Shown one piece after another: positions 1 to 8,843 of a DNA stretch of 18,803 nt. The position numbers and the translations under genes are program-made. The notes below the pieces were generated by a model. That model had not been told where the DNA came from. It made no database searches and saw only the letters and a list, made by a program, of their open reading frames with translations. How positions within the stretch are numbered: position 1 is the first letter of the stretch; each line of letters starts with the position of its first letter. This DNA comes from Rhizophlyctis rosea (lineage: Eukaryota; Chytridiomycota; Chytridiomycetes; Rhizophlyctidales; Rhizophlyctidaceae), in NCBI GenBank assembly GCA_027596075.1, contig JADGJC010000538.1:1-18803 (forward strand), read 5' to 3'.

Positions 1-540
1 TGTACCCGAAAGCGAAAGAGGACTGGTAAACGTAAGAGGCGACTGTTTGGATGAAACCTGACTGTCGACATAACTCTTGAGAGCATAACTGGATAAATCG
101 ATACTTATGGTATTATTGGTCCTTGAAAGAGGAGCGGAAAAGGTCAACATACTTTCTTTCGCTGCAAGTGAAGAGTTGACCAAAGAGATCATCGCGTAAC
201 TACTCAAATCGATACTAACGGAGTTGCTGGTCCTGGAGAGAGGAGCGTTGAACGTAAGAGGCACTTCTTTGCTCGCGATCGAAGCGTTTAGACCAGACAC
301 TGTACTATCAACCTGTGCTTTGCTGTAATAGTTTGACAAGTCGATCGAGATCATGTTACTTGTTCGTGTCAAAGGGCTAGAAAAGGTCAAGGGGCTCTCT
401 CGTGTTGCTACGGCGTTGTTTATCTGGGTGGTGGTTCGTGCCGCAGTGGAATAGGCAGATAGATCTATCCCAATAGTGTTTGAACTGCGAGTGAGAGGGG
501 CAGAGAAGGCCAATATGGATTCCTTTGCAGCCAAGCCACT
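1..540 (-). repeat. Tandem coding repeats of the fibre shaft
   Basis: On the plus strand the recurring anchor (aaatcgatac or a close variant) starts at about 95, 206, 338 and 461. The spacings are 111, 132 and 123 bases, all multiples of three. A further partial unit covers bases 1-60. At protein level each unit carries PL(S/T)R-(T/S)-(S/N)N followed by IDLS-x-Y and a short variable hinge. The DNA has diverged between units while the protein pattern is kept, which points to selection on the protein and not to a recent satellite expansion. Confidence 0.85.
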
Positions 541-729
541 ATTGACCACTGTTTGCGTGGCTAGTGGCGCAGTTGCTGTGGAAATCAAGGAAGTCACGTA
601 TTGCTGTGTTGCGAGCAAATCAGCCCCCAAGTAAACATTTGGAGCCGAAAGGGTGATGCCTGTGGGAGAACTGGTTATCTTGTTTGTTTGAGTGACACTT
701 GGATACCACTTTATTTCACTCGAAGACAT
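1..729 (-). CDS. Repeat-built fibre protein (second fibre), C-terminus beyond the window
   Basis: The minus-strand frame is open from the ATG at 729-727 to the left edge of the window, so the C-terminus is missing. The N-terminus begins MSSSEIKWYPSVTQ. A linker follows, and then tandem modules of 37 to 44 residues, each with the core pattern PLTF-(S/T/N)-(A/S)-PL-(S/T)-R-(T/S)-(S/N)-N-x-(I/V)-x-IDLS-x-Y. Similar 'PLs...IslDLS.Y' modules are known in tail or spike fibres of marine phages and large DNA viruses. A role as a trimeric surface fibre in host attachment is inferred. The frame is also open upstream to the TAG of the first fibre gene at 813-811, so the two fibres lie in the same frame, separated by one stop and 27 codons. 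I chose the ATG at 729 because it is the first one in frame and gives a typical soluble start. The fibre class is fairly sure; the function is inferred. Confidence 0.75.
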   Translation of the reverse strand, partial: MSSSEIKWYPSVTQTNKITSSPTGITLSAPNVYLGADLLATQQYVTSLISTATAPLATQTVVNSGLAAKESILAFSAPLTRSSNTIGIDLSAYSTAARTTTQINNAVATRESPLTFSSPLTRTSNMISIDLSNYYSKAQVDSTVSGLNASIASKEVPLTFNAPLSRTSNSVSIDLSSYAMISLVNSSLAAKESMLTFSAPLSRTNNTISIDLSSYALKSYVDSQVSSKQSPLTFTSPLSLSGT

Positions 730-810
730 ATCCCACGCATTGAGCAACAATGGTGATGCGATAGTGAAAGTGTTTATAGTCACCTGTCCGCTGTAAGTTG
801 TGACACCTCC

Positions 811-3800
811 CTAATAATTCATACCCCATTGAAGGAGAATACTGTCTCCATCTTGAACGGTCACCGTCGTCGAGAATGTTCTCGTGTTTCCGTATCCACC
901 AACTCCCGACATGCTTCCAGTATTCGAAAGAACTGCAGATGTCCAAGCGATGGTACCTGCTCGTAAAATACACACTGTGACGCCACATTGTATCCAACCT
1001 GAAGGAGAAAAGGTCGCAATGTAAGTACCTGAATGGTCGCCAGCGACAGTATAAGTACCAGCCCAGAGTTGCGGATATTGCACTCCATTGTATGTGATGT
1101 AGCCGTATATCAGTTTCGGGTTGATGCCCAGGATGTTGGTGATGGTAGCAGGAGAAGTAAATCCCGTCTGCCTAGGAGTGGTATTGCTCATATACATCAC
1201 ATTCGCGCTTTGAAGAGCCATGACGGGAGGGGTCAATGTGCTTTGCCAATTTTCCGTCAGATTATATAGTTGAGTTTTTCCCTGATGTACCGACAAACCA
1301 GATACGGTGAGACTGGTAAGTGTCCCGACTTGCGTGATTTGACTTTGGTTAGCGTTCACACTCAAAGTTCCGTTGGAAGTTTTGGTAAGTCCCGTAGATG
1401 CGACGACGTCTGCAATCTTCAAGTATGGAGTGAGTGCATTCGTTATGGCGGTATTCATACCGGATGTGTTGGTGTAAGGAGTCAATGCCGAACTGATGGC
1501 ACTGTTCATTTGGCTCGTTGTGCTATAAGGTGTCATTGCTGCAGAGGTTATGAACCCTTGACTTCCCACAAACGCCTCTGTAGCCAATTTCTGGTTGTTT
1601 GAAAACACCGAGCCGCCTACATAGCAGTTTTCGAGGATACCTACTCCTCCTGATACAACCAACATTCCAGTTGTCGAACTTGTGGAGCCGACGGTGGAGA
1701 GACCACTTCCCAACAATGGAACGATTGCACAGGGAGACGTTTGTGGATTTGGGTATAAGGTGTTGGAAAAAAGGTTTCCGGTTGTTATGGAAAATCCATA
1801 CAGGTATTGGTCGGGTTCGCTGTCCGAGTCTTTTTGCTTTATCATGCCGTCCAAAATCGAGTTGTACGAAATGTAAGTGTTGCTGCTCCCCTTTTTGCCC
1901 AATAAACCCCCTAGAACTCCTCCTGCGAGCCCGAACAGTCCCGAGAAAAATACCGGCTGCTCCTATGGCTTTTGCAGCGTTTGCGGAAATGATATTTTGT
2001 GCAGCCGTTTGTGCAGCGATTCCCATCGCAGTGGCGCTTATTGCTGAAGTGACTGCCGAAGTGAGGGCACTTGTGCCGATACTGATACCAATCTGTTTAC
2101 CAATGTCTAGGGCATCATCTACGACGGATGAAAGGTTGTCCAATGTCTTCATTTTCTCCGTGGAATTCTCCGGTATTTCATCCAGTTTGTCCAATTCCGT
2201 CTGTGCTAGAGATATAACTGAACCAGTCTTCACCAATCCCCGTCCAGCAGAAATGTTGCAAGTAAGAACGCCATTTGTATATGTCAAATCAGGCGCCTCG
2301 GCAACTAAATTGAGAGACACAACATTTCCTGTCTTCACCAAAGGTGTGTTATACGAAGTGATTGACCTGATGATGTTTCCTTGAACGACTATATCACCAT
2401 CTTCATCTCCTACATATCCACCCTGGAGACCAACCAATGATTTCTTGATAGTGACATTGTCTACAGCAATATCGAGACCGAGGAGTTCTTTCCTCAAGGG
2501 TCCATCCGGAGCAACGGTGACCTCCAATCCGGTGCTTGTTTTTGCCAAACACGAATCATCAGGTGAAATTTGCAGATACAGCCCGTCAAAGCCACTCTTG
2601 ATTGGGTCCATCGCTTGTGTCCTAACACCCAACCCGTCCGGTAGTTGTTGAAGCCCGCGATCAGTTTCCGACAAGTTTACAGAAAGTCCCATAGGTCCTG
2701 TTTTCAATGTAAGTTCGTCATACTGTAAAGATATTTCGTTTACCGCCCTCTGCAGAGGATACATGACTTGATAATTTCCATGAATTCCATCCGCTCCCAT
2801 CTGCACTGTCACATTGTCCACCGCGACGCCCACTCCTGTAGGTAACATTTTAAGCCCTTGTAATTCTGCGAGGTTGACGGTGAGTCCGTCAGGGTTCAAC
2901 TGTAGCACCTTCGATGTCTCCGAGAGATTGACCCCAATGCCAAACGCTAAATCCACCTTGATAGAGATGTCATGTTTTACGTCTACACCATCTGCGTCTT
3001 GTTTCAAGGTATTACCTGTGTTGACTTCAAGTTGATTGGCTGCATTTATCCTCATGGAAAGCGGGTTTGTCCTGGCACGGATTATCCGTCTGGAATTTAA
3101 AGCGGGGTCAATTTCCAACCCAGTTAATTCTCCAGCCTGATAGGCTTGCATCACATAAGCCACCGATGGGACGTAATTGCCCGGCAGTGTGAAATTTTCC
3201 GTGACTTTCACGAAACCTACCGAGAGAGTCGAAGCCCCATCATAGGTGAAATTTGCATTGCTGTTGAAGCCCGTCGCCACTCCATAGAAAGGGATTCTTC
3301 CGGGTCCCTCTCCTTTGATTTGGAGTGTTCCCCCAGTCTGCGTAAAGTCACTCGACGTGTCAATCTTCACCACCCTCATCTTGCTGTCAAATTCTCCGAG
3401 TGATATGTCACGTTTTCTGATTCCTACTGCACCTGCACCCACCAAGTTTAAATCAACAGTCTTTAACTTTCCAGAGTCAGAAACAGAAAAATCCTTTTCA
3501 TCGTAATCAAGGAGCATGGTTGACCCTATTTTGTCTCCTGGTGTGGTGTCCGAGTCTAAAATCAATTTAATCGGAGCCTGTGTTTTCATTTCGAGTTCGG
3601 ACTGCATAAGGATATGTGGCACGACGCTCAATTGACCGTCTGGAGTGATTTGTAGAGTGCCGTCGTGATTCACGGAGATTTCCCCGATTCCCTTGTTCTT
3701 ACTTATGGTCAACCCGGGTAAAGTCGTTATATCATTAATTGTGACTATTCCGTTTCTATTGTACAAATTGCTCGCCGTTATGCTCCTATAGACATAAAGA

Positions 3801-3865
3801 CTTCCAAATAGATGTAAATCTGTTTTCAGAGAGTGTGCGCCGTACAAAGACAATGGCAAAATCAT
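811..3865 (-). pseudogene. Long fibre/spike protein with a single frameshift
   Basis: The N-terminal part reads from ATG 3865 (MILPLSLYGAHSLK), just downstream of in-frame stops. It holds a long β-rich shaft with irregular repeats such as GLxVxx, PLxxxxxGLxL and DGLSVNL, reminiscent of adenovirus-type triple β-spiral shafts. An unusual Ala/Ile/Gly-rich helical stretch lies at about 1905-2110. Coding then moves to another frame at or near the A5 run 1946-1950 (T5 on the coding strand) and continues to the TAG at 813-811. The second part has a 'LVVSGGVGI..N.YVGGS' motif and 'QITQVGTLTSLTVSGL', both common in marine viral fibres. It ends in a compact β-rich region that could be the head domain. 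About 1,018 codons in all. The break could be a disabling indel, an assembly error or programmed frameshifting. Attachment fibre is inferred from the repeat style and position. Confidence 0.7.
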
Positions 3866-3912
3866 GCTATTCGATTTTGACAACTTTTTCTATTACAGTA
3901 AAGCTATGAAAA

Positions 3913-3918
3913 TTTATT
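3913..3918 (-). terminator. AATAAA polyadenylation-like hexamer
   Basis: The minus-strand hexamer AATAAA lies about 30 bases downstream of the TAG at 3949-3947 and upstream of the fibre gene start. It is well placed to end transcripts of the 4669 gene. Single hexamers are common by chance in AT-rich DNA, so this is only suggestive. Confidence 0.3.
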
Positions 3919-3946
3919 ATCATCATCATTGAGTTTGACACAAAGA

Positions 3947-4015
3947 CTAGTACATATCGTAGTCATCCCAGAGTCCGTAGTTACGAGGCGGATACGTTAC
4001 TGGACTGGGTGTCAC
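3947..4015 (-). other. Coding-like C-terminal extension past the TAA of the 4669 gene
   Basis: The same frame continues after TAA for 22 codons before a TAG. The peptide VTPSPVTYPPRN followed by YGLWDDYDMY looks like a designed C-terminus and not random untranslated sequence. It fits the pattern of single in-frame stops seen in other genes here. Confidence 0.45.
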
Positions 4016-4669
4016 TTATCTCTTTTGAGGGAGGGAGGGAACAGCCCTCCCCCTGCCAGGCAACGCCTTGCTCTTTCTTGGGGTGGGTGGTGCCTTCTTC
4101 GTGGCTGGTACGGGCGTTTTCCTCCGCATACGTTTCGGTTTTCTTACAATAATCTCTTCTTCCTCTTCTTCGTCGTCTGCCTCTGAACTTTCCTCGCTTT
4201 CTTCGATAATGATGACCTTCTTCTTCTTGTTCTTGTTCTTCTTTGGTTGAACTACGGATATTTCAGGTTCGGCGATCTTCTCAACCTTCGCGATCTTCTT
4301 TGTCGCGCGTTCAAACTTTGCAACCTTTTCACGCAACTTTTTCTCCGCTAATCGTCTGACCTCGTCTTCTTTAGCCTTCTTTTCCTCCTCCTCCTTCTGC
4401 GCCTTACGTTGCGCTGCATATTCGCGTCGTTTCTGCAAAGCCAACTCTCGGGTCTTTTCTAGATGAGCCTTTTGCTTCTCGGTTGCTACACGTTTTTTCT
4501 TTGTACTAATTTTCTCTTTTTCAGGTTCCATGAGAAGTCCGTCATCTGAAAACTCCGTTTGTTCTTTCATTTCAGTGTTTTCTTTCACTGCCTTTCCAGC
4601 CCCTGCGTACTTTTGTACCAAGTTCTTAATCAAATCGTCAGTTTGCGAGTCAGAATCAGATGATGACAT
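4016..4669 (-). CDS. Charged, Lys/Glu-rich coiled-coil basic protein
   Basis: This 217-residue protein starts at a clear ATG (MSSSDSDSQTDDL). Order of parts: an acidic Ser/Asp N-terminus; a Lys/Glu/Arg/Ala-rich region at about residues 50-130 with the motif ATEKQKAHLEKTRE and strong coiled-coil potential; a Lys run and an acidic run near 145-172; and a Pro/Lys/Arg-rich basic tail. 'KQ..HL.KARE'-type motifs occur in virion or DNA-associated proteins of Polinton-like and giant viruses. A structural or DNA-binding role is inferred only. The frame stays open beyond the TAA at 4018-4016 for 22 more codons, ending in a Tyr-rich tail (YGLWDDYDMY) at a TAG at 3949-3947. The annotated stop may therefore be premature. 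Confidence 0.65.
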   Translation of the reverse strand: MSSSDSDSQTDDLIKNLVQKYAGAGKAVKENTEMKEQTEFSDDGLLMEPEKEKISTKKKRVATEKQKAHLEKTRELALQKRREYAAQRKAQKEEEEKKAKEDEVRRLAEKKLREKVAKFERATKKIAKVEKIAEPEISVVQPKKNKNKKKKVIIIEESEESSEADDEEEEEEIIVRKPKRMRRKTPVPATKKAPPTPRKSKALPGRGRAVPSLPQKR

Positions 4670-4867
4670 TTTCTATTTGGACGAAATAGTCACTATATTA
4701 TGGTTTACAATACATGGATAAAATAAATCCAAAGGAAACATGATTTTTGCGGTTATTTAGCAGCAGAACCTCTTGTATTTTTTGGAATTTTCGGAGTTGG
4801 GATTTTTCCACCACGGCTACCCGGACCTGATTTTGGTCGCGCAGGCTGTTCAGCGACGTCTTGGGGA

Positions 4868-4945
4868 GGAGCGGTAGCGGCAGCAGCGGCGGCGGGAGTT
4901 TGAGGAGTGGGTGCTGGAGCGGTAGCGGCGGCGGGAGTTTGAGGA
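4868..4945 (-). repeat. 48-base imperfect tandem repeat coding Pro/Ala
   Basis: The 13-mer ggagcggtagcgg occurs at 4868-4880 and again at 4916-4928 (period 48). Each copy is followed by a closely similar gcggcgggagtttgaggag tract. The repeat encodes Ala/Pro/Thr-rich sequence on the minus strand and probably changes length easily. Confidence 0.75.
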
Positions 4946-5474
4946 GCGGGTGGTGTGGGTACTTCGGGCGACATTTGCATTGGGTCAGTAGGAGGATCTG
5001 GAGCTGCAGGTGAAGTTTCCATGGCGGTAGCTTGACCCCCATCCCCACCCCCTCCATTATCACCACCTTCATCATCGTTGTCACCACCTTCATCATCTTC
5101 GTCTATGAATTCGTCAGGGTCGTCTTCGTACTCGCTGTCATCATCAGTGTGTATACAACCTGTTATTTCCAAGGGTGGCAATTTCGTGCCGCATCAGAGC
5201 AGTGTCCCCAACGACATCTTCTACTCTAGAAGCTACCGTATCCATTCTTTGTGCTAGAGTCTGGACCGTTCCAACGAGACTATTAATCATAGTTGTCAGT
5301 TGACCGAGACGGACATCATCTAGTGGGTTGTTGTGAACGACAGGAGCGACAACCACCGCCGGAGCCGCTGGGGCCGCCAGAACTTGGGCTGCATGTGGTG
5401 GTTCTTCTGTATCGTCGGTTTCTATGTCTCGTCCGTCTATAGCATCAGGAACAACTATGGGTCCCAGCTGTTGA

Positions 5475-5498
5475 TTGTTATTGTTATTGTTGTTGTTG
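5475..5498 (-). repeat. AAC/AAT trinucleotide run (poly-Asn)
   Basis: Eight consecutive Asn codons lie on the minus strand inside the Pro-rich gene. It is a simple microsatellite between the Pro/Gln linker and the coiled-coil part. Confidence 0.85.
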
Positions 5499-6001
5499 GC
5501 GCCGGCAGGAGGCCGGGGGTAGGGTTGATAAGCAGGATTTTCGTATTGAGGGGGCAGGTGAGTAGTTTGATTGGGTGGAGGCGCTTGTTGCGGTGGACGA
5601 TGACCTTCTGGTGCAGATTTTCGCAAACGGCCAACGGTGAAACTATTCTCATCGTCATCCTCCTTTTCTAGCTGGTCTATTGCTAGTAATCGGGCTTCAA
5701 TTTTTGGGTACAGCTTGGACCAGCTCTTTTCCAGGTTAGTCTTGCAGGCGTCATGATGTTCTGTCAACCGGGGGATTTGAGCTCGGGACATGTGTCTCAC
5801 GCATGCCTTCAGGCGAATTAACAGCTCGGCGTCGCAGAATCCGCCTCCATGATGTTTGTGCAGTTCTCTGAAGGTTTTCTCCGCCTGTCTGTTCCAGTAG
5901 GAAACATCCATAAGCACGGCCATTACTGTGGGGGTGAAAAGAGGAAACTTACTTATCATCAGGAACCGGAGGCATGGCTGGAGCAAAATGAGTCTTACTT
6001 C

Positions 6002-6065
6002 GTATTGTGAAACGTCTGTGTCACGTCGGAGATTTTGGGTTTGTATTGTGAAACTCTTGTGTCAC
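6002..6065. repeat. Two direct 23-base intergenic repeats, period 41
   Basis: GTATTGTGAAAC..TGTGTCAC occurs at 6002-6024 and 6043-6065, differing only in the middle three bases. A related cttgtgtcaccatattga and cgtatcacc follow. They lie in the gap between the Pro-rich gene (start 5923) and the small basic gene (end 6181). Similar TTGTATCACC words recur at 11437-11515 on the other arm, so they may be a shared regulatory or replication signal. Confidence 0.6.
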
Positions 6066-6180
6066 CATATTGAGCTTTCGTATCACCTTTATATTATTTC
6101 ATTTTCTCCCTCTGCTGGTGGGAAATGTTCGGCGAATATGCTCCGAAAACCGGGCTATATTCATCCCTTTTTGCGATGGC

Positions 6181-6342
6181 TCAATGCTTTGTGTGGCGTT
6201 TCTTATGGTGGCGTTTCGTTCCCTTCTTCTTTTTGTGTCCAGTGGGATAAGCCACTTTGCTCTTTTTTCCGAGAATTCGTTTCCTCCAATATTTTCTCAA
6301 TCCAGCGGGCATGCGTACGGTGTCTGCTAATGTCATTGGCAT
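6181..6342 (-). CDS. Small Lys/His-rich basic protein, pX/mu-like virion peptide candidate
   Basis: A 53-residue minus-strand ORF runs from ATG 6342 to TGA 6183-6181, with an in-frame stop shortly upstream. It begins MPMTLADTVRMPAGLRKYW and ends with a tail dominated by Lys and His (GHKKKKGTKRHHKKRHTKH). Short proteins with an 'MPAGLxxYW'-like N-terminus and a strongly basic tail are common among virion DNA-condensing peptides of adeno-like and large DNA viruses. A genome-condensing role is inferred from composition, size and position beside the capsid gene. The overlapping frame (6421-6203) is also open but has a less distinctive composition. A third possible start is the internal ATG before PAGLRKYW. 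Confidence 0.6.
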   Translation of the reverse strand: MPMTLADTVRMPAGLRKYWRKRILGKKSKVAYPTGHKKKKGTKRHHKKRHTKH

Positions 6343-6716
6343 TGTTCTCTTTGTTTATTTCTTTGTCTCGTTTGATTGATTCGAACATGTGACGAGAAAA
6401 TTTTTCAAGGGACCACATCACACAATGTCGCTTAAAACATATTCAGACAAGGGACCGGATTCGATTAAACCGCGTGATAGCCTGTACACCGACGACACGG
6501 AACAATGCAGGAATGCGGCTGTGCATTCATATGTGCAGAAAACCCGACCGACCGTGTGCCCCTGGAGGGGTGAATTTTTACATGCAAATCATATCTTACC
6601 CTCATTTTTTTTCTATTGTGTTTGTAATAATGAATAGAAAAAAAATTATGATAAATGTAAAGTTGAAAACGTGTTGGGGGGACCTGGCTAAATCAGAGGG
6701 GACCCCAATTTGCTCA
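6343..6716. other. Gap between capsid gene and small basic gene; one weak plus-strand ORF
   Basis: No convincing minus-strand gene lies here. On the plus strand an ORF from ATG 6425 to 6637 (70 residues, MSLKTYSDKGPDS) runs against all its neighbours. Its first 58 residues are hydrophilic and its end is a low-complexity Phe/Cys tail read from a T-rich tract. I do not recognise it and give it low weight. T-rich and A-rich runs at about 6604-6612 and 6640-6648 lie just past the capsid gene's end. Confidence 0.35.
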
Positions 6717-8043
6717 TCAGTAAACAGGAGTGATTCGGACACCCGCAGCGGAGATTTCCATGACTTGGTCCGTGACGTAGTAAGTATCGAATGAATTGGC
6801 ATTGCCCATAGTGGCTGGTGCTCCTGACAAGAAATCGGGTCCCTCGGGGACTGTGGAAACCGTGATACCAAAAGTCCCAGTGAATGTCGAAAGCCCATCT
6901 CCATATGCCGATAGAGAATCCTTCAAGGAAAAGCGGAATTGCCATCCCTTTGCGACTGAAGAACCAATGGCTTGAGCGGAATCGAACAATCTCATGCAGG
7001 GCACGAAAGCCAGATTTCCACTGTCCGTGTGGCGGAACCCAAGCGTGTATAACTCGGGGTCGTTTACACTGTAAGAGATCGCTTTACCTTCCGGGATCTT
7101 CTTTCCCGCAACGTTGAAAGATATAGCGCGAATACCCATATCGTCAGAGTACGACAGTTTGTCGATTGTGTTTCCCGCGCCAGGGTCGGCTGATGTGTTA
7201 TTTCCAAGTAGAAGAACAGACGACACTGTCTTGACAATACCCGAGTCAACGGTCATGGTAAAGGAACTGCTGTTATTCGCCTGGAAGGCTTGATAACGAA
7301 CAGTCTGCAGCGGACGTTGTACAACGTCGCCACGTTGCAATTTGCCCGCTTTATGTTGCCAAAATCCTTCTACAGGTCGTGTTATAACACAGACAAGTTC
7401 AACGTTTTGCCAAGTGAATGAGTTGATGGTGTCCTTGGAGGGGTAAACCTCCGATAGGTCGGTGGTGAGAAGAATTTCAAGGTCTATGCCACTGGGAATC
7501 AAGGGAAGTTCCAAAGTCGACATTCCTTTTAAACCCCATCGTAACTGGTGCATGGTGTATCAAACACCATTGTTCGCTCCCAGAGATCCTGGACGGTTAT
7601 TTTCCTCTGGAATGCCATTGATAAAGTAAGAAATACCTTCCGTCTTTGCAAGGTAAATTTTCATCGAGAGGAGCATTGATGTACTCTTGAGCAGCAAATC
7701 ACTTGTAGTTTTGAATTGATTCCACAGTCTTTCTTTGAATAGACGTAGTCACAGTCTTTATAGCCGAAGTCGGTCCAGAAATAGCACCCACCGCTCCAGT
7801 ACCTGTGTAAGTAGCACCACCAGCCTTTGCTACGGGCTTCCATTTGAGGAAACACTGCGTAGGGTGCCATAAGCAATCGCTATCGCTAATTTTGAAATTG
7901 ACGCGACTTCCTGGTCCGAAATCCGTTCTGTTGGTAGGTTGGTAGCGTTTAATAACGAAATGGTCCCCGAAACCTCCTGATGCTATCGAGTTCCCAGGTA
8001 GAACGCCTGACCTGTATTCAAAAGGTGTAGAAACTAGAGACAT
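6717..8043 (-). pseudogene. Double jelly-roll major capsid protein (MCP), broken
   Basis: The first part starts at ATG 8043 (MSLVSTPFEYRSGVL) with a β-rich N-terminal jelly-roll region including VNFKISDSDCLWHPTQ. It stops at a TGA at 7701-7699. Coding-like sequence continues in that frame, then passes to another frame between about 7570 and 7690, and meets a second TGA at 7562-7560. The remaining 278 codons run in that frame to the TGA at 6719-6717. They include LELPLIPSGIDLEILLTTDL and a second β-rich domain with KGWQFRFSLKDSLSAYGDG. Length (about 440 codons), strand order next to the ATPase and β-strand pattern fit Polinton-like virus major capsid proteins, which form the trimeric hexon-like capsomer. 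I cannot run a profile search, so the family call rests on pattern and context. Two stops plus one shift suggest decay. Confidence 0.65.
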
Positions 8044-8095
8044 GTTATATGTGTATCTTGTATCTTTATTTACCAAATGATTTCGAAAAAAAAAT

Positions 8096-8806
8096 TCACA
8101 CTGAATGCGAGAAACCTATGTTGAAAACACGTTTTGGATTTCTCAAGTGTATGTATACAAAAGACCTGGGTTCCAATGTGTGTTTCTTAACCCAAGTTAT
8201 AAATTCATCAGCCGGGACAAGTGTTCGGAGTCCTTCATTCGCGAGATTTTCCAATTCCTTATCCGACATTTTGAAAAGCACGATTCCTTGCGCATTCATC
8301 CTAATTGTAGGGGATAAAAGTCGAGAATATTGCGCTGTCGTGATGCAGGTAATCAAGGCATGCCGGCCTCGCACTTAAAGTTCTTCGAGTGACTTTAGAC
8401 TTTTCCCTTGTGTAGCAAAATCGTCGATAATGAGTAAGACATGCTTTCTCTCCCCGTTTTGCAGTCGTTCTTCTTGGGCTTCAAGAAGGTCTTGAAGTAG
8501 TTCATTATTGCATTTGTTCATGATTGTGACACGCTTCCTGTTGCGAATGTTGTCCCATGCCTTGTCGTGTTTGCTTGGAGTGAGAATGATGATTGAAGAG
8601 AAGAGTCCCTTTTTCAGATAGCACTTTTTCACGAGGAAAGATAGTAAACATGATTTTCCAGTGAAACGAGCACCATATATCAGATTAAACGTACCTCTCC
8701 CGAAAACTCTAGAGTCAATCGGGTCAGAAATTTTGTCAATTTGGCTTCTCTCCAGCACAACCTTGACAGGATTAACTGCTGTCGTCGGCAACCTGATTTC
8801 GTTTAT
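8096..8806 (-). pseudogene. A32/FtsK-like genome packaging ATPase with an in-frame stop
   Basis: Walker A is GARFTGKSCL and Walker B is HVLLIIDDFA. After the in-frame TAA at 8377-8375 the same frame continues with RGRHALITCITTAQ, the conserved GRH and polar sensor segment of A32-type ATPases, then SPTIRMNAQGIVLF, ending at TGA 8098-8096. About 230 codons is the usual size for this family, which pumps viral DNA into the capsid. The N-terminus is uncertain: the frame is open from 8806 but has no ATG. The nearest ATG, at 8813, is in another frame and would need a one-base shift, so a second lesion near 8800 is possible. The stop separates Walker B from the sensor segment and would abolish function if not read through. 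Confidence 0.8.
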
Positions 8807-8843
8807 TTAACATAAGCCGAGAAGGAATTTTGCTATTTGGCTT
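8792..8843. promoter_or_regulatory. Divergent intergenic region between left and right arms
   Basis: About 50 bases separate the minus-strand ATPase from the plus-strand penton gene. All genes to the left are on the minus strand and all to the right on the plus strand. Any promoters for the first gene of each arm must lie here or overlap the coding ends. I see no strong TATA box; the role is inferred from gene direction only. Confidence 0.4.

Larger units (their letters stand above)
4753..5923 (-). pseudogene. Pro/Ala/Asn-rich acidic protein, broken by one frameshift
   Basis: I do not recognise a family. Coding starts at ATG 5923 (MAVLMDVSYW; a second ATG is at 5911). It has a folded-looking N-terminal part of about 110 residues with Cys, His and Trp (HKHHGGGFCDAELL, LKACVRHMSRAQ). 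A Pro/Gln linker, a run of eight Asn and a heptad-like coiled coil (VRLGQLTTMINSLVGTVQ) follow. This frame ends at a TGA at 5146-5144. Another frame, open from 5181 with no ATG of its own, carries on with a very acidic stretch (Asp/Glu/Gly), Pro/Ala repeats and a short basic tail, ending at a TAA at 4755-4753. Lack of a start codon and 38 bases of overlap argue that both belong to one gene shifted between about 5144 and 5181. It could be a virion scaffold or linker protein, but nothing proves it. Confidence 0.55.

Noticed and set aside
1599..2384. Plus-strand ORF of 261 codons
   Set aside because: Antisense of the fibre gene, Cys/Arg-rich composition typical of a shadow frame.
6203..6421. Minus-strand ORF overlapping the small basic gene
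   Set aside because: It opens at GTG (ATG one codon later) and is hydrophilic without any motif. The overlapping frame with MPAGLRKYW and a Lys/His tail is more convincing.
7609..7650. Tiny GT...AG intron in the capsid gene to explain the break
   Set aside because: The candidate is 30 bases, a multiple of three, so it would not repair the frame, and it would leave both TGA codons in place.
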